Origin: Nanobdellati archaeon
Lineage (GTDB): Archaea; Nanobdellota; Nanobdellia; UBA10117
Reading direction: 5' to 3'
Assembly (NCBI GenBank): GCA_016204275.1
Contig: JACQKZ010000007.1
Coordinates: 1-46,173, forward strand
DNA: 46,173 nt
The stretch's first letter is position 1. Each line of letters starts with the position of its first letter. The notes beneath the pieces were generated by a model that was not told the origin of the DNA, did no database searches, and saw only the letters and a list, made by a program, of their open reading frames with translations. The position numbers and the translations under genes are program-made. This document shows positions 15,039 to 23,126 of the stretch, in pieces.

Positions 15039-15125
15039 ATGATACAACTTCCAAAAGAACACCCGCCAGTGAAACAGATTTCTGAAGTGGTGTAGGAGAT
15101 TCCGAAGAGCCATAAGAAACTATTT
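15039..15125 (+). pseudogene. rtcB 5' fragment with internal stop
   Basis: Reads MIQLPKEHPPVKQISEVV, stop, EIPKSHKK. This aligns with the first 27 codons of the intact rtcB at 17642 (MIRLPEKKPELKQISEVV, W, EIS). The tryptophan codon TGG has become TAG, and similarity ends at about 15125. Differences from the intact copy are mostly at synonymous positions, so this is an old diverged copy rather than a fresh duplication. It sits where rtcB would be expected, right after archease. Confidence 0.85.
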
Positions 15126-15167
15126 CGCTAAAGATTTTTAAACTTCAGATAATGATATATTTACGTC

Positions 15168-17051
15168 ATGGCTATTAATATTATAATTTTAGAGATAAAT
15201 CTATTCAAAGATTACGTTAAATTAAAAAATAATTCTGTAAATCCTGTGAATTTGCGCGACTGGAAACTTATCGACAGCACTCCAACAAATCAGAAGCGCC
15301 ACAAATTTATTTTTCCCAAAGATTTTTTCCTACAACCAAACGCGACTGTAAAAATCTGGAGTGGCGTTGGAAAAAATAATATAAATAATATTTATCAAAA
15401 TCGCCGCGCCAAAATATGGAACAATCTGGGCGACACTGCAACTTTTTACGATTCAAACGGAAATAAAACTGATGAAATTACTGTTGGCGCGCCGCCAAAA
15501 GGTGGGCGCGGCGAGGGCGCAAAACCGCCGAAGCCGCCAAAACAAACTGCAAAAATTACGATTTCTGGTTTTGTAAACGATGGCGTTTGCAGTCAGCCAA
15601 TAACTAATGCCGAACTTACATTCCAGCCGCTCAAAGGCGCTGGCACAGTAAAAACAAACTCCGACGATTCTGGATATTACAAAGCTGAATTAAATGGCGG
15701 GCAGGATTACACAGTTACAGTTTCCGCCAAAAACTACGACGATTTTCCAGACACAATTAACACAAAAGTTGGAAAAGACATAACTAAAAATTTTAAGCTC
15801 AATCCAAACATAGACATTGAACTTGGCGTTGATTCGACTGAAGTTAAGTTTACTAGGAAAGATGATAATTTAATAAATGTCGTCAAACAACTGACAAACA
15901 AAATTACAGTTGATTTTAATACAGATTACACGTTTACGGCTAAGATTTCTCTTAAGAAGGGCACAACAAACGAGATTCGTGGAACTCTGGTAGAGAATAA
16001 TAAAAAAGACAGAAATATAAAGTTTGATGATGCGTGTCGAATTGGTGACGGCGATAAAGCATTAGCAATTACATTTGATGCGATCAAAAATAACTGGAAA
16101 TGGTATAAGTTTGGCTGGTTCTGGTGGGCGGAAGCTGTTGAGACTGAAAAAACATTTAATTATTCAGTCTCATTACTGGGAAAATACGGCAATAACAAAT
16201 TTGGCCCAGTTAATACGCCGATTGGTAAAATAGTTGTTAAAGTAAATAAGGAAAAACTTAATGCACTTAATGCACATAATTTATTGCTGGGTATCCAATG
16301 GGCTGCAGGCATTGGTGCAATCATTGCTGCCATAGTTGCGGCTATATTTATATTACCAGCTATTGCCGTAGCTTTGGGCATAAGTGTTGCCGCCGGCGCA
16401 GCTGGCGTGAATGCTGCCCTCTCTGGTCTCATATCTGGGTCGTTGGCAGCGGCATGGGGCGTTCTAGAAACCGCCAAACAAACGGCTTTGAAAACAATGG
16501 ATGACCCACCAAAATTCGATAAAAATTACAACAAGCTAGTACGCATGCCTTTAAAAACAGCATCGCATAGAGCAAATATTAAAAGGCTTGTGCTATTCAA
16601 TTCAGCAATAGTATTGAGTAGGGATAGGCTTTATAGCGCACAACTCAAGGGCGATAGAAAGACAATGAAAAAACAGTTAGGCAACATCAGCCGGTTGTTA
16701 AAAGGCAACCAAAAAAATGTAGCAAGTGTAATAAAATTAGTTAAAGATGCGAATAAAAACCTACATAAATACAAGACACTATTCTCACAAAGCAAAATAG
16801 CTAAACTACGAAAAGCCATAAGGGCAGGCAAGGTGCCAAAAAAAGTTATTTTCTCCAAACTTAAAAAATATGGCTTTTCTAAAACACAACTGGACTTACT
16901 ATTTGCTGTTGCAAAGAGCAGAAAAGTAAGAGATAAGAATTTTTTAGTGCTGCCAAAATTACGTGCCCTGCCTCGCGCCATCGAAGCATTGAATAAGTCA
17001 TTTGTAACTAATATCAAACGGGAAGTGGCATACTACGCAAAACAACTTTAA
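15168..17051 (+). CDS. Lamin-tail-like domain protein with hydrophobic segment
   Basis: 627-residue multidomain protein. Residues 1-105 resemble a lamin-tail domain (DYVKLKNNSVNPVNLRDWKL, FFLQPNATVKIWSG, NLGDTATFYDSNGN). A Gly/Pro/Lys linker follows at about 110-128. Residues 130-215 look like a carboxypeptidase-regulatory or Cna-B type beta-sandwich (ISGFVNDGVCSQPITNAELT). An uncharacterised beta-rich part leads to a long hydrophobic Ala/Ile/Gly stretch (about 377-440). The last 190 residues are Lys-rich and helical. There is no N-terminal signal peptide. The gene is AT-rich and sits between the rtcB fragment and intact rtcB, so it was probably acquired. Function unknown. Confidence 0.75.
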   Translation: MAINIIILEINLFKDYVKLKNNSVNPVNLRDWKLIDSTPTNQKRHKFIFPKDFFLQPNATVKIWSGVGKNNINNIYQNRRAKIWNNLGDTATFYDSNGNKTDEITVGAPPKGGRGEGAKPPKPPKQTAKITISGFVNDGVCSQPITNAELTFQPLKGAGTVKTNSDDSGYYKAELNGGQDYTVTVSAKNYDDFPDTINTKVGKDITKNFKLNPNIDIELGVDSTEVKFTRKDDNLINVVKQLTNKITVDFNTDYTFTAKISLKKGTTNEIRGTLVENNKKDRNIKFDDACRIGDGDKALAITFDAIKNNWKWYKFGWFWWAEAVETEKTFNYSVSLLGKYGNNKFGPVNTPIGKIVVKVNKEKLNALNAHNLLLGIQWAAGIGAIIAAIVAAIFILPAIAVALGISVAAGAAGVNAALSGLISGSLAAAWGVLETAKQTALKTMDDPPKFDKNYNKLVRMPLKTASHRANIKRLVLFNSAIVLSRDRLYSAQLKGDRKTMKKQLGNISRLLKGNQKNVASVIKLVKDANKNLHKYKTLFSQSKIAKLRKAIRAGKVPKKVIFSKLKKYGFSKTQLDLLFAVAKSRKVRDKNFLVLPKLRALPRAIEALNKSFVTNIKREVAYYAKQL

Positions 17052-17052
17052 A

Positions 17053-17640
17053 ATGAACGGTCAGGTAATACGAGTAAATGATTTGAAATTTTATAGATAT
17101 CCAGAAATATCGATGCGCGTGCGTGGAAGCAGATTGTCACTGCAAAGACTTCTTCACATCGCCACAGATAGAACTTTGCCATGCGCACAAAGAGCAATAA
17201 CCTTAGCTTACAATTATGAAAAGATAAATATACCAAAAGGCCCGACGGTAGTAGTTCCAATCTTGTTTTATTCTGGTGATGTGCCCGTCGAAGTTTACCA
17301 TTACATAATGCAGACACAAGTTGCCGCCGGAAGATATAACACGGGTTACTCATTTTTCTTGCCGGCAATAGCCAACGAAAACGCTATTTTTATGGCCCCC
17401 CAGACATTAGACGGCTGGGGCATACCAAGGGCGGTTGCGGGAAGAATGATTGTGGAAGACATACGCCGCGCAAAAAACAGTCTGGAGCAGCAGATCTCAA
17501 CTTTTGAGAGTATTGCTGTGCCAGAGACAGATGTCCCGCCAAAACGGAATATATTGCAAAACTTATTCTTACGATTAACTATATCACAGAAAGCAGCAGT
17601 TAGTATAAAAATCGCCAGAAGTAATAAAATAAAGGAATAA
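17053..17640 (+). CDS. Unknown protein, partner of lamin-tail gene
   Basis: 195-residue protein not recognised. It begins one base after the stop of the lamin-tail-like gene and ends one base before rtcB, so the three may be co-transcribed. It contains GPTVVVPILFYSGDVPVEVY and FFLPAIANENAIFMAPQTLDGWG, and no clear membrane segment or metal motif. AT-rich composition like its upstream neighbour suggests they arrived together. Confidence 0.7.
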   Translation: MNGQVIRVNDLKFYRYPEISMRVRGSRLSLQRLLHIATDRTLPCAQRAITLAYNYEKINIPKGPTVVVPILFYSGDVPVEVYHYIMQTQVAAGRYNTGYSFFLPAIANENAIFMAPQTLDGWGIPRAVAGRMIVEDIRRAKNSLEQQISTFESIAVPETDVPPKRNILQNLFLRLTISQKAAVSIKIARSNKIKE

Positions 17641-17641
17641 A

Positions 17642-19117
17642 ATGATTAGGCTACCAGAAAAAAAACCGGAACTCAAGCAAATAAGCGAAGTAGTCTGGGA
17701 AATTTCACCGGACTACAAGAAGGACGAGCCGAAGATGCTCGTGCCAGCCCGCATTTACGCAACCAAAAAACTGATGGAGCAGATGGACATGGGCATATTC
17801 GAGCAGATAAGCAACGTGGCCTGCCTGCCAGGGATACAGAAAGCTGCGATGGCGATGCCGGATGCGCACTGGGGCTATGGCTTTCCAGTCGGCGGTGTCG
17901 CTGCATTTGACACAGAAACAGGAATTATTTCTCCCGGAGGAATCGGTTACGACATTAATTGCGGGATGCGCCTGATACGAACAGACATGACGTGGGATGA
18001 CATCAAAGACAAATTAAAACCATTAGTTGATACTTTATTCAAATTAGTTCCCGCAGGCGTTGGCGGGCACGGGACTGTTAAACTCACGCCGCAGCAGCAC
18101 AAGGAAGTCATGGTTGATGGCGCAAAGTGGTGCGTGAAAAATAATTATGGCTGGCAAGAGGATATCGAGCGAATCGAAGACCTTGGCGCGATCGAGGGCG
18201 CAGACCCCGCAAAAGTTTCTGAAAGTGCGGTCAAGCGCGGTGCAGCCGGATTGGGAACGCTCGGCTCAGGCAATCATTATCTCGAAATCCAAGTTGTGAA
18301 AAAAGAAAATATTTACGACGAAAAACTTGCGAAGAGCCTAGGCATCTTCCCGAATCAGGTTTGCATAATGGTTCACTGCGGCTCGCGTGGTTTCGGCCAC
18401 CAGATTTGCACCGATTATGTCGGCAATTTCAAGCCGAAGATGCCGGGCTGGGGCCTAAAGACGCGGGACTTCGAGCTGGCCTGCGCACCGTTCCAGTCAA
18501 AAGAGGCACAAGATTATCTTGCTGCGATGAGATGTGCCGCAAATTACGCGTTCGCAAACAGGCAGCTGATAATGCACCGCATCCGCGAAGGCTTCTCAAA
18601 GATTTTCAACCAAGATGCAGAAAAGCTCGGGATGAATTTGATTTATGATGTCGCGCACAACATCGCAAAAGTTGAGAAACATAAGATTGACGGCAAAACA
18701 AAAGAAGTCGTGATGCACCGAAAGGGCGCAACACGCGCGTTCGGCCCAAACAGAAGGGAAACACCGAAGATTTACAAAGACACAGGCCAGCCAGTCATCG
18801 TCGGCGGCTCGATGGAAACCGGCTCGTTCCTCTGCGTCGGCACAGACCACGCAGAGCTCGAAACCTTCGGCAGCACGATGCACGGCTCTGGCAGGACGAT
18901 GTCACGCTCTGCGGCGATAAAACAATTCCAGGGCAAAAAACTTTACGATGACATGCTCAAGCGCGGCATCTATGTCAAGTCAGTTTCGTGGGAAGGCCTG
19001 GCAGAAGAGGCCGGCCTCGCATATAAGGACATAAACCAAGTTGTTGACACAATGGAGATTGCGGATGTGTCCAAGAAGGTGTGCAGGTTGATTCCAGTGG
19101 GGAATGTGAAGGGATAA
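17642..19117 (+). CDS. rtcB: tRNA-splicing ligase RtcB
   Basis: GTP- and manganese-dependent RNA ligase that joins tRNA exons with 2',3'-cyclic phosphate ends. The 491-residue length is normal for an intein-free archaeal RtcB. Diagnostic segments are all present: DAHWGYGFPVGGVAAF, GGIGYDINCGMRL, LGTLGSGNHYLEIQ, MVHCGSRGFGHQ, IYDVAHNIAKVEKH, HRKGATRAF, and STMHGSGRTMSRSAA with the guanylylated histidine. It would normally follow archease directly; here two foreign-looking genes and a dead rtcB fragment lie in between. Confidence 0.96.
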   Translation: MIRLPEKKPELKQISEVVWEISPDYKKDEPKMLVPARIYATKKLMEQMDMGIFEQISNVACLPGIQKAAMAMPDAHWGYGFPVGGVAAFDTETGIISPGGIGYDINCGMRLIRTDMTWDDIKDKLKPLVDTLFKLVPAGVGGHGTVKLTPQQHKEVMVDGAKWCVKNNYGWQEDIERIEDLGAIEGADPAKVSESAVKRGAAGLGTLGSGNHYLEIQVVKKENIYDEKLAKSLGIFPNQVCIMVHCGSRGFGHQICTDYVGNFKPKMPGWGLKTRDFELACAPFQSKEAQDYLAAMRCAANYAFANRQLIMHRIREGFSKIFNQDAEKLGMNLIYDVAHNIAKVEKHKIDGKTKEVVMHRKGATRAFGPNRRETPKIYKDTGQPVIVGGSMETGSFLCVGTDHAELETFGSTMHGSGRTMSRSAAIKQFQGKKLYDDMLKRGIYVKSVSWEGLAEEAGLAYKDINQVVDTMEIADVSKKVCRLIPVGNVKG

Positions 19118-19205
19118 AAAATAATATTATGCTTGCACAGTTTAAGTAATAAAATATATGCTTCAGGTTAGAAATCTTTTTAACCTTACAAGCTGTTTGC
19201 TAAAT

Positions 19206-19733
19206 ATGCGTGTGGCGGCTAGTGAAAGCGGACAAAAAAGCCTTGAGGTTTTAGTAAACGAACGAGAACTAATGGTTGATAAAATAATTGAGTTTATGGA
19301 TTATGTGCTATCTGAATGCGGCGAGCAAATACATTTCGAACAATTTTCAGATCGCGTAAAACAAAAGCTAGAATTATATGATTTTTATGGTTTTGACATG
19401 TTTTTAAATAGGGGCATGCACACAATATATGGCAATGTAGCGACATTACATTATGACAAAGCACCTGTTTTCGAAGCCGAGTTTGTTGGCCATTTTGATA
19501 GTCGCGATAGTGAGTCTAACGTGAAACTATATGTACGGGGCGAATGGGAAACAAAATTAATTGGTATAATAAAAAATAAGAAACAAGTTATTGCAGATTG
19601 GCGGGCGCGCTTATATGCGCGAAAACAAAAAGAAGCGCAGAGAGCAAAACTAAATGATCAGTTTTATAATAAACAGGCAGAGTTAGAAAAGCGCGCAGCC
19701 AAATTGTGTTTGAACAAAAAATCCGTAACATGA
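19206..19733 (+). CDS. Hypothetical protein
   Basis: Protein of about 175 residues, not recognised. A TATA-like AAAATATA at about 19150 suggests transcription starts near 19180, which favours ATG 19206 over ATG 19158. The C-terminal third is a charged helix (KNKKQVIADWRARLYARKQK) likely to be a coiled coil. The middle has YDFYGFDMFLNRGMHTIYGN. AT-rich, stands alone on the plus strand, and has no membrane segment. Confidence 0.6.
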   Translation: MRVAASESGQKSLEVLVNERELMVDKIIEFMDYVLSECGEQIHFEQFSDRVKQKLELYDFYGFDMFLNRGMHTIYGNVATLHYDKAPVFEAEFVGHFDSRDSESNVKLYVRGEWETKLIGIIKNKKQVIADWRARLYARKQKEAQRAKLNDQFYNKQAELEKRAAKLCLNKKSVT

Positions 19734-19790
19734 ATAGATTAATCGCTGCGTAACAGATAGTTTTAAAAAACTTGCTTTATTCGCTGTTGA

Positions 19791-20291
19791 ATGGCATTTG
19801 ATCCTAACTCGCTGGATGATTTACTGCAAGCAGCGGCAATCGCTTTGGGCGCAGGGTTGTTTGCATACATCGTGGGACGGGCGCACGGGTGGTCTGCCGC
19901 AAACATGTCACTTGGTGAAGATTATGCGCCGCCAGAAGTTGAGTTAGATAATAATGAGACAGATGACGAGGAATATATTTCAAGGACTTTGCGCGAGGCG
20001 ATAGAGGAAGAAGATGATGATTCAAGAGTGCATGCCCGCGTAATGCGCTTTGCGCAGGAATCAGACCATGGCTATTCGGGAGTTATGGCACAAGGCAACG
20101 ATACAATGAATTTTATTTTCTCGCGAGAAGACATACAAACAGAAACGCAGGTTGGCATGCTTGAACAACTATTAGCAAGCTCTAAAGACAGCGGGGAAGT
20201 TTTAAGGTTTGATGGGTATTATGATGGTAGTGTCTTTCAAGTCAATTTTGTTAGCGGCAGGCTTGATGGTAAAAAAGTTATAATTGGATAG
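19791..20291 (+). CDS. Hypothetical protein with N-terminal membrane segment
   Basis: 166-residue protein. Residues 10-30 (LLQAAAIALGAGLFAYIVGR) form one hydrophobic segment that could anchor it. An acidic linker follows (about 45-75, rich in Asp and Glu), then a soluble beta-rich C-terminal domain ending FQVNFVSGRLDGKKVIIG. A TATA-like TTTTAAAAAACTTG lies about 25 bases upstream, which indicates a leaderless transcript. No family recognised. Confidence 0.6.
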   Translation: MAFDPNSLDDLLQAAAIALGAGLFAYIVGRAHGWSAANMSLGEDYAPPEVELDNNETDDEEYISRTLREAIEEEDDDSRVHARVMRFAQESDHGYSGVMAQGNDTMNFIFSREDIQTETQVGMLEQLLASSKDSGEVLRFDGYYDGSVFQVNFVSGRLDGKKVIIG

Positions 20292-20328
20292 CCCTGCCAA
20301 ATTTTTAAAAATAAAAATAAAATACGGA

Positions 20329-20673
20329 TTATTCCCCTGGCTCGTTCTTCTTTACGAGTTTCTCATAGTCGCGGTATATTTTGTATGCGGAGAATGCGAG
20401 GATGACTCCAATTATAAAAAGTGAAATATCTGTAATGCGTATGTAGTTGAAGTACGCGCCGATATATTTCTGGTAAAGCGCCATAAGAAGAGCGATTGCA
20501 AGAATAAGATTAACAACTATAACTATCAGCAGCAGTTTTACCGGCCCGGTGTCTTTGCCCTTGCCCATCAGCCCGTGCAGTTTCAGCACGAAAACAAACG
20601 AGATTGCCAGCAGAATAAATGCAGCTAAGTCCACAGTTGCAAACGGGTGCCTTGCTATCAGGTCGAATATCAT
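20329..20673 (-). CDS. Small three-helix membrane protein
   Basis: 114 residues with three hydrophobic helices: about 12-31 (FATVDLAAFILLAISFVFVL), 46-66 (VKLLLIVIVVNLILAIALLM) and 80-98. Charged ends close the protein (KIYRDYEKLVKKNEPGE). ATG 20673 is preferred over TTG 20682, because the duplicated Lrp tail ends with TAA one base before it. It was probably the gene directly after the Lrp-type regulator before a two-hairpin element inserted between them. No family recognised. Confidence 0.65.
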   Translation of the reverse strand: MIFDLIARHPFATVDLAAFILLAISFVFVLKLHGLMGKGKDTGPVKLLLIVIVVNLILAIALLMALYQKYIGAYFNYIRITDISLFIIGVILAFSAYKIYRDYEKLVKKNEPGE

Positions 20674-20677
20674 TTTA

Positions 20678-20826
20678 TTCAATTTTTAGTCTCCTGCATT
20701 GGTCGCACTCTTTCCGCCGCGAAATCGGCGGGCGCTTTTGTGCCACGCTCGCATCACTCGGTGGCACAGCCGCCATTGGTATGTACTTCATTCTATCTTT
20801 AGTCTCCTGCATTGGTCGCATTCTTT
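20678..20826 (-). mobile_element. Two-hairpin junction element, copy A
   Basis: Core at 20714-20774 read on the minus strand: GGCGGCTGTGCCAC, hairpin 1 GTGCCAC/GTGGCAC with a 14-base loop containing GAGTGATGCGAG, spacer ACAAAAGCG, hairpin 2 CCGCCG-ATTTCG-CGGCGG. It is flanked by direct repeats of 36 bp (20678-20713 and 20791-20826, 33 identical) that carry the end of the Lrp gene; the perfect core includes AGTCTCCTGCATTGGTCGCA. The downstream repeat begins at the base right after hairpin 2. A 38-codon micro-ORF (20675-20791) overlaps the Lrp stop by ATGA. It crosses the element and repeats the Lrp tail ECDQCRRLKIE. Confidence 0.8.
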
Positions 20827-21264
20827 TTGAGATTTAATGTGCGCAAATCCGGACGCAATTGGGTTTGAGGCTAGTGTTACCTGGCATTCCTTCGCGTACT
20901 TTTTCAAAATATCATCAACAAACCTGCGAAGTGAGTTAGAGCTTTTCGATGAGCATACGAGGAGATGGTTGAACTGGCCAGTAATTTCGAAGGCCTGAAC
21001 GACTTTTGGGCAATCAGAAATAACTTTTTTGAATTCTGTTTTTTTGCCATTATCAATCTGCAATTCCACAATTAATGTCTGATAGTTCAATCTGTCAAGA
21101 TTCAGGAGTGCGGACACGCGCAGCAGGTCATTCTGCAGCAGTTTTTCTATCCTGTTTGCAATTGCAACTCGCGACAATTCTGAACCGCTTGAAAGTTCTG
21201 TAAGTGAGATGCGGCCATTTTCAGCTAACTTCTCTAGTATTTGAAGATCAATTGCATCCAACAT
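20788..21264 (-). CDS. Lrp/AsnC family transcriptional regulator
   Basis: 158-residue regulator. Residues 1-50 form the AsnC-type helix-turn-helix (LDAIDLQILEKLAENGRISL, LSSGSELSRVAIANRIEKLL). The rest matches the RAM-like ligand and dimer domain (LIVELQIDNG, VVQAFEITGQFNHLLVC). The tail HIKSQKECDQCRRLKIE ends with a CxxC that may bind metal. The gene is divergent from an 82-residue protein, and the shared 180-base gap holds several TTAC/GTAA palindromes, its likely targets. The last codons are duplicated downstream by a two-hairpin element. Confidence 0.88.
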   Translation of the reverse strand: MLDAIDLQILEKLAENGRISLTELSSGSELSRVAIANRIEKLLQNDLLRVSALLNLDRLNYQTLIVELQIDNGKKTEFKKVISDCPKVVQAFEITGQFNHLLVCSSKSSNSLRRFVDDILKKYAKECQVTLASNPIASGFAHIKSQKECDQCRRLKIE

Positions 21265-21336
21265 CCAGATTCACACCAATCAAAAGTAAACAGTTAAGTA
21301 TAAAAATGTATCCTATCATAGTATTTTAGCAAACAA

Positions 21337-21440
21337 TACTTACGTAAAGAACTTATTTACTTTAGAATAGAAATGTTTATAAATAAGAAACTTACAAAAT
21401 GTAAGTGTTACGAAATGAAATGTAACGTTTCGTAAGAGGG
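21337..21440 (+). promoter_or_regulatory. Operator array between Lrp regulator and small ORF
   Basis: Holds TTACGTAA (21340-21347), a TATA box TTTATAAATAAG (21375-21386), CTTACA-AAA-TGTAAG (21391-21405) and TTACGAAA...TTTCGTAA (21408-21435) with an inner GTTAC/GTAAC pair. All share TTAC/GTAA half-sites. The boxes lie on both sides of the plus-strand TATA box. Binding by the divergent Lrp-type protein is the simplest reading. Confidence 0.65.
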
Positions 21441-21447
21441 GGATAAT

Positions 21448-21696
21448 ATGCAAAACAGCCAAAAATTAACATTTAATCTGAAGTTTAGGGACGATGCTGC
21501 CCAATATTTTGCGTTGCTGGACTTTCTGCAGAAAAGCAGGATTAAGTTCGCAATCGTAAATCAGGATCATTTGCGCATCGTAGAATATAATGAGCGTTTC
21601 GCTAATGCGATTGACATATTCATGCAAAACGATGATGTAAACAGCTTCGCAAAAAGCTTTGCACAGGCATCTGGGGCGCGTGTCGCGTTCGCATGA
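21448..21696 (+). CDS. Small unknown protein, Lrp-type target
   Basis: 82-residue protein of no recognised family, with a strong ribosome site (GAGGGGGA) eight bases before its ATG and an elaborate operator region upstream. It is alpha/beta, for example YFALLDFLQKSRIKFAIVNQ, and ends in SFAQASGARVAFA. The heavy control region and the structured RNA directly after its stop suggest a regulated transcript in which the protein may be only one part. Confidence 0.65.
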   Translation: MQNSQKLTFNLKFRDDAAQYFALLDFLQKSRIKFAIVNQDHLRIVEYNERFANAIDIFMQNDDVNSFAKSFAQASGARVAFA

Positions 21697-21709
21697 AATA
21701 AAACATAAC

Positions 21710-21958
21710 ACTCCTAACGGAGACGTTCAGCCAAGGCCGAACGTAACCACGAGTTTTTCTAAACCGTGGCCATTGCTTACCTCCAAGCACATCGGTGAAA
21801 ACCGGTGTGCTTATACTTTTTGTGTTTGGAGGCCCCGAAGAAGTCTATAAGGCTTCGACGATGCCTCCAAGCGCTCGTTAAGTCTTCGGGCTTCACGGGC
21901 GCTTAAACTCATAAAAATTCTTAGGGCATCGCGGAACAAAAGTTCGGCGTTACCCAGA
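21710..21958 (+). ncRNA. Putative structured RNA of about 250 nt
   Basis: No gene is visible, but pairing is dense. A 12-bp stem closed by a GAAA tetraloop spans 21785-21812. AAGCGCTCGT/ACGGGCGCTT (21869-21904) encloses AAGTC-TTCG-GGCTT with a UUCG tetraloop. CGATGCC/GGCATCG (21859-21931) encloses that hairpin. Further helices are ACGTTC/GAACGT, CCACG/CGTGG and GAAC/GTTC. CCTCCAA occurs at 21780 and 21864 and could pair either way with TTGGAGG at 21826. The two stable tetraloops indicate the plus strand. I could not match it to RNase P RNA, SRP RNA or tRNA. It may be the 3' part of the upstream transcript or a free RNA. Confidence 0.6.
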
Positions 21959-21959
21959 A

Positions 21960-23126
21960 TTAATTTTTACTTAATAAATAATTTTTAGGAACATAATTGT
22001 TTTCTGCAAGAATTTGCACTAATGGCTGTTGTTTTTCTCTGGCCTGCGCAGCAAGATAGTCACAAACCTCTTTCTTAAAGCAAATTTGGTTCCCATCGCC
22101 GCGTCCGAAACAGCCAGCAGATTTCATGCGCTCTTGCCGGCCTTTCTCGCGTGCAAGCGAAAGCGGGCTTGCCAGAATTTTCTCGCCGCTTTTCAGGCTG
22201 CGCCCCAAGTACGATTTAAGCTCAGCAATCATCCCGCTGTCAGAATCATTTTGAATTTTAGTAATTACTGGCTTCTGCCTTCTTTTATATCCTGGCCGCT
22301 CCCCAAAGGGCGATCGCACGCTGATAACCAAATAATATTCAGGAACAATTCCAGTGATCTGTGATGCCGCAATTCCGTAAATAAGCATCTGTCTTACAAA
22401 CGAACTTATCTCGACTGTTGAGTTGAACTGTCTGTGTTTTAAATCAATTACTGCAAGCCCCTTGGTTTCATCAGAACTATTAATAATTTTAAGGAGGCAG
22501 TCAGCATGGCCTTTTACAATTATGTCGCGTCCAGAGACTTCAAGTCTTGTTTCAAGCTCGCGTTCGCAGTAGTCCTGCCTTGAAGTGGCTGGCAATCCAA
22601 TTTCTTCTAGAATTTCATTGTGCGCGCAATCGCCAAGTTGTGTAAGCTGCATCGCATGTTCTGCAGTTCCAATCTGCCCGATTAAGCTTGGTTTTGGCTT
22701 GAATGGCAGCCGTTCTTCAATCACATTCGCCAAAATGTTAAAAATTGGGCAGGCATCCTGTGCGCTTGCCCTGGCAACATAATTTGAAGTTGCACTATAA
22801 TTTAATTTTAACGGCACAAATCTGTGTGTTTTAGTTATCGCAGTTAGGGGAAAATCGCGGGGCCGGCCCATGCCTAATATTGTAACAGGCCAGTCTGCTG
22901 TTTGCAAGCGGGCTATCAGGGCTTCAATCGGCGCTATCGCGTAGCCTTTCTGGCTGGCAAGCCTGCTCAGTTCAGCAATGGTTTGTGGCGTAATTGTTTG
23001 TGCAACATGATACGCACAATTTTTTCCAGATTTAGTGCTGGCAACACATCGGTCAGTTCTCTCGCAGAGCAAAAAATCTAAAGGCACGCCGCTGGTTTGT
23101 TGGATGCATGGTTTAAGCTCTATCAT
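21960..23126 (-). CDS. RecB/Cas4-like PD-(D/E)xK nuclease
   Basis: 388-residue nuclease. RecB-type motifs appear in order: H157 in GTAEHAMQL, D209 in VKGHADCLLK, D228 and K230 in AVIDLKHRQF, and the Q246xxxY250 pair in SSFVRQMLIYG. Cysteines near the N-terminus (LLCERTDRC) and a C-terminal group (CFGRGDGNQICFKKEVC) could hold an Fe-S cluster, as in Cas4 and AddB. ATG 23126 is preferred over the listed start because it overlaps the previous gene by only 14 bases. No CRISPR array or Cas1 is near. With its upstream partner and the divergent dead polymerase it forms a probable DNA-processing cassette. Confidence 0.8.
   Translation of the reverse strand: MIELKPCIQQTSGVPLDFLLCERTDRCVASTKSGKNCAYHVAQTITPQTIAELSRLASQKGYAIAPIEALIARLQTADWPVTILGMGRPRDFPLTAITKTHRFVPLKLNYSATSNYVARASAQDACPIFNILANVIEERLPFKPKPSLIGQIGTAEHAMQLTQLGDCAHNEILEEIGLPATSRQDYCERELETRLEVSGRDIIVKGHADCLLKIINSSDETKGLAVIDLKHRQFNSTVEISSFVRQMLIYGIAASQITGIVPEYYLVISVRSPFGERPGYKRRQKPVITKIQNDSDSGMIAELKSYLGRSLKSGEKILASPLSLAREKGRQERMKSAGCFGRGDGNQICFKKEVCDYLAAQAREKQQPLVQILAENNYVPKNYLLSKN

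Noticed and set aside
21710-21958. RNase P RNA or SRP RNA as identity of the structured region
   Set aside because: AACAAAAGTTCGGCGTTACC near the end recalls the RNase P ACAGAA/GGCTTA motif but differs at conserved bases and the partner region is missing. The SRP helix 8 motif is absent.
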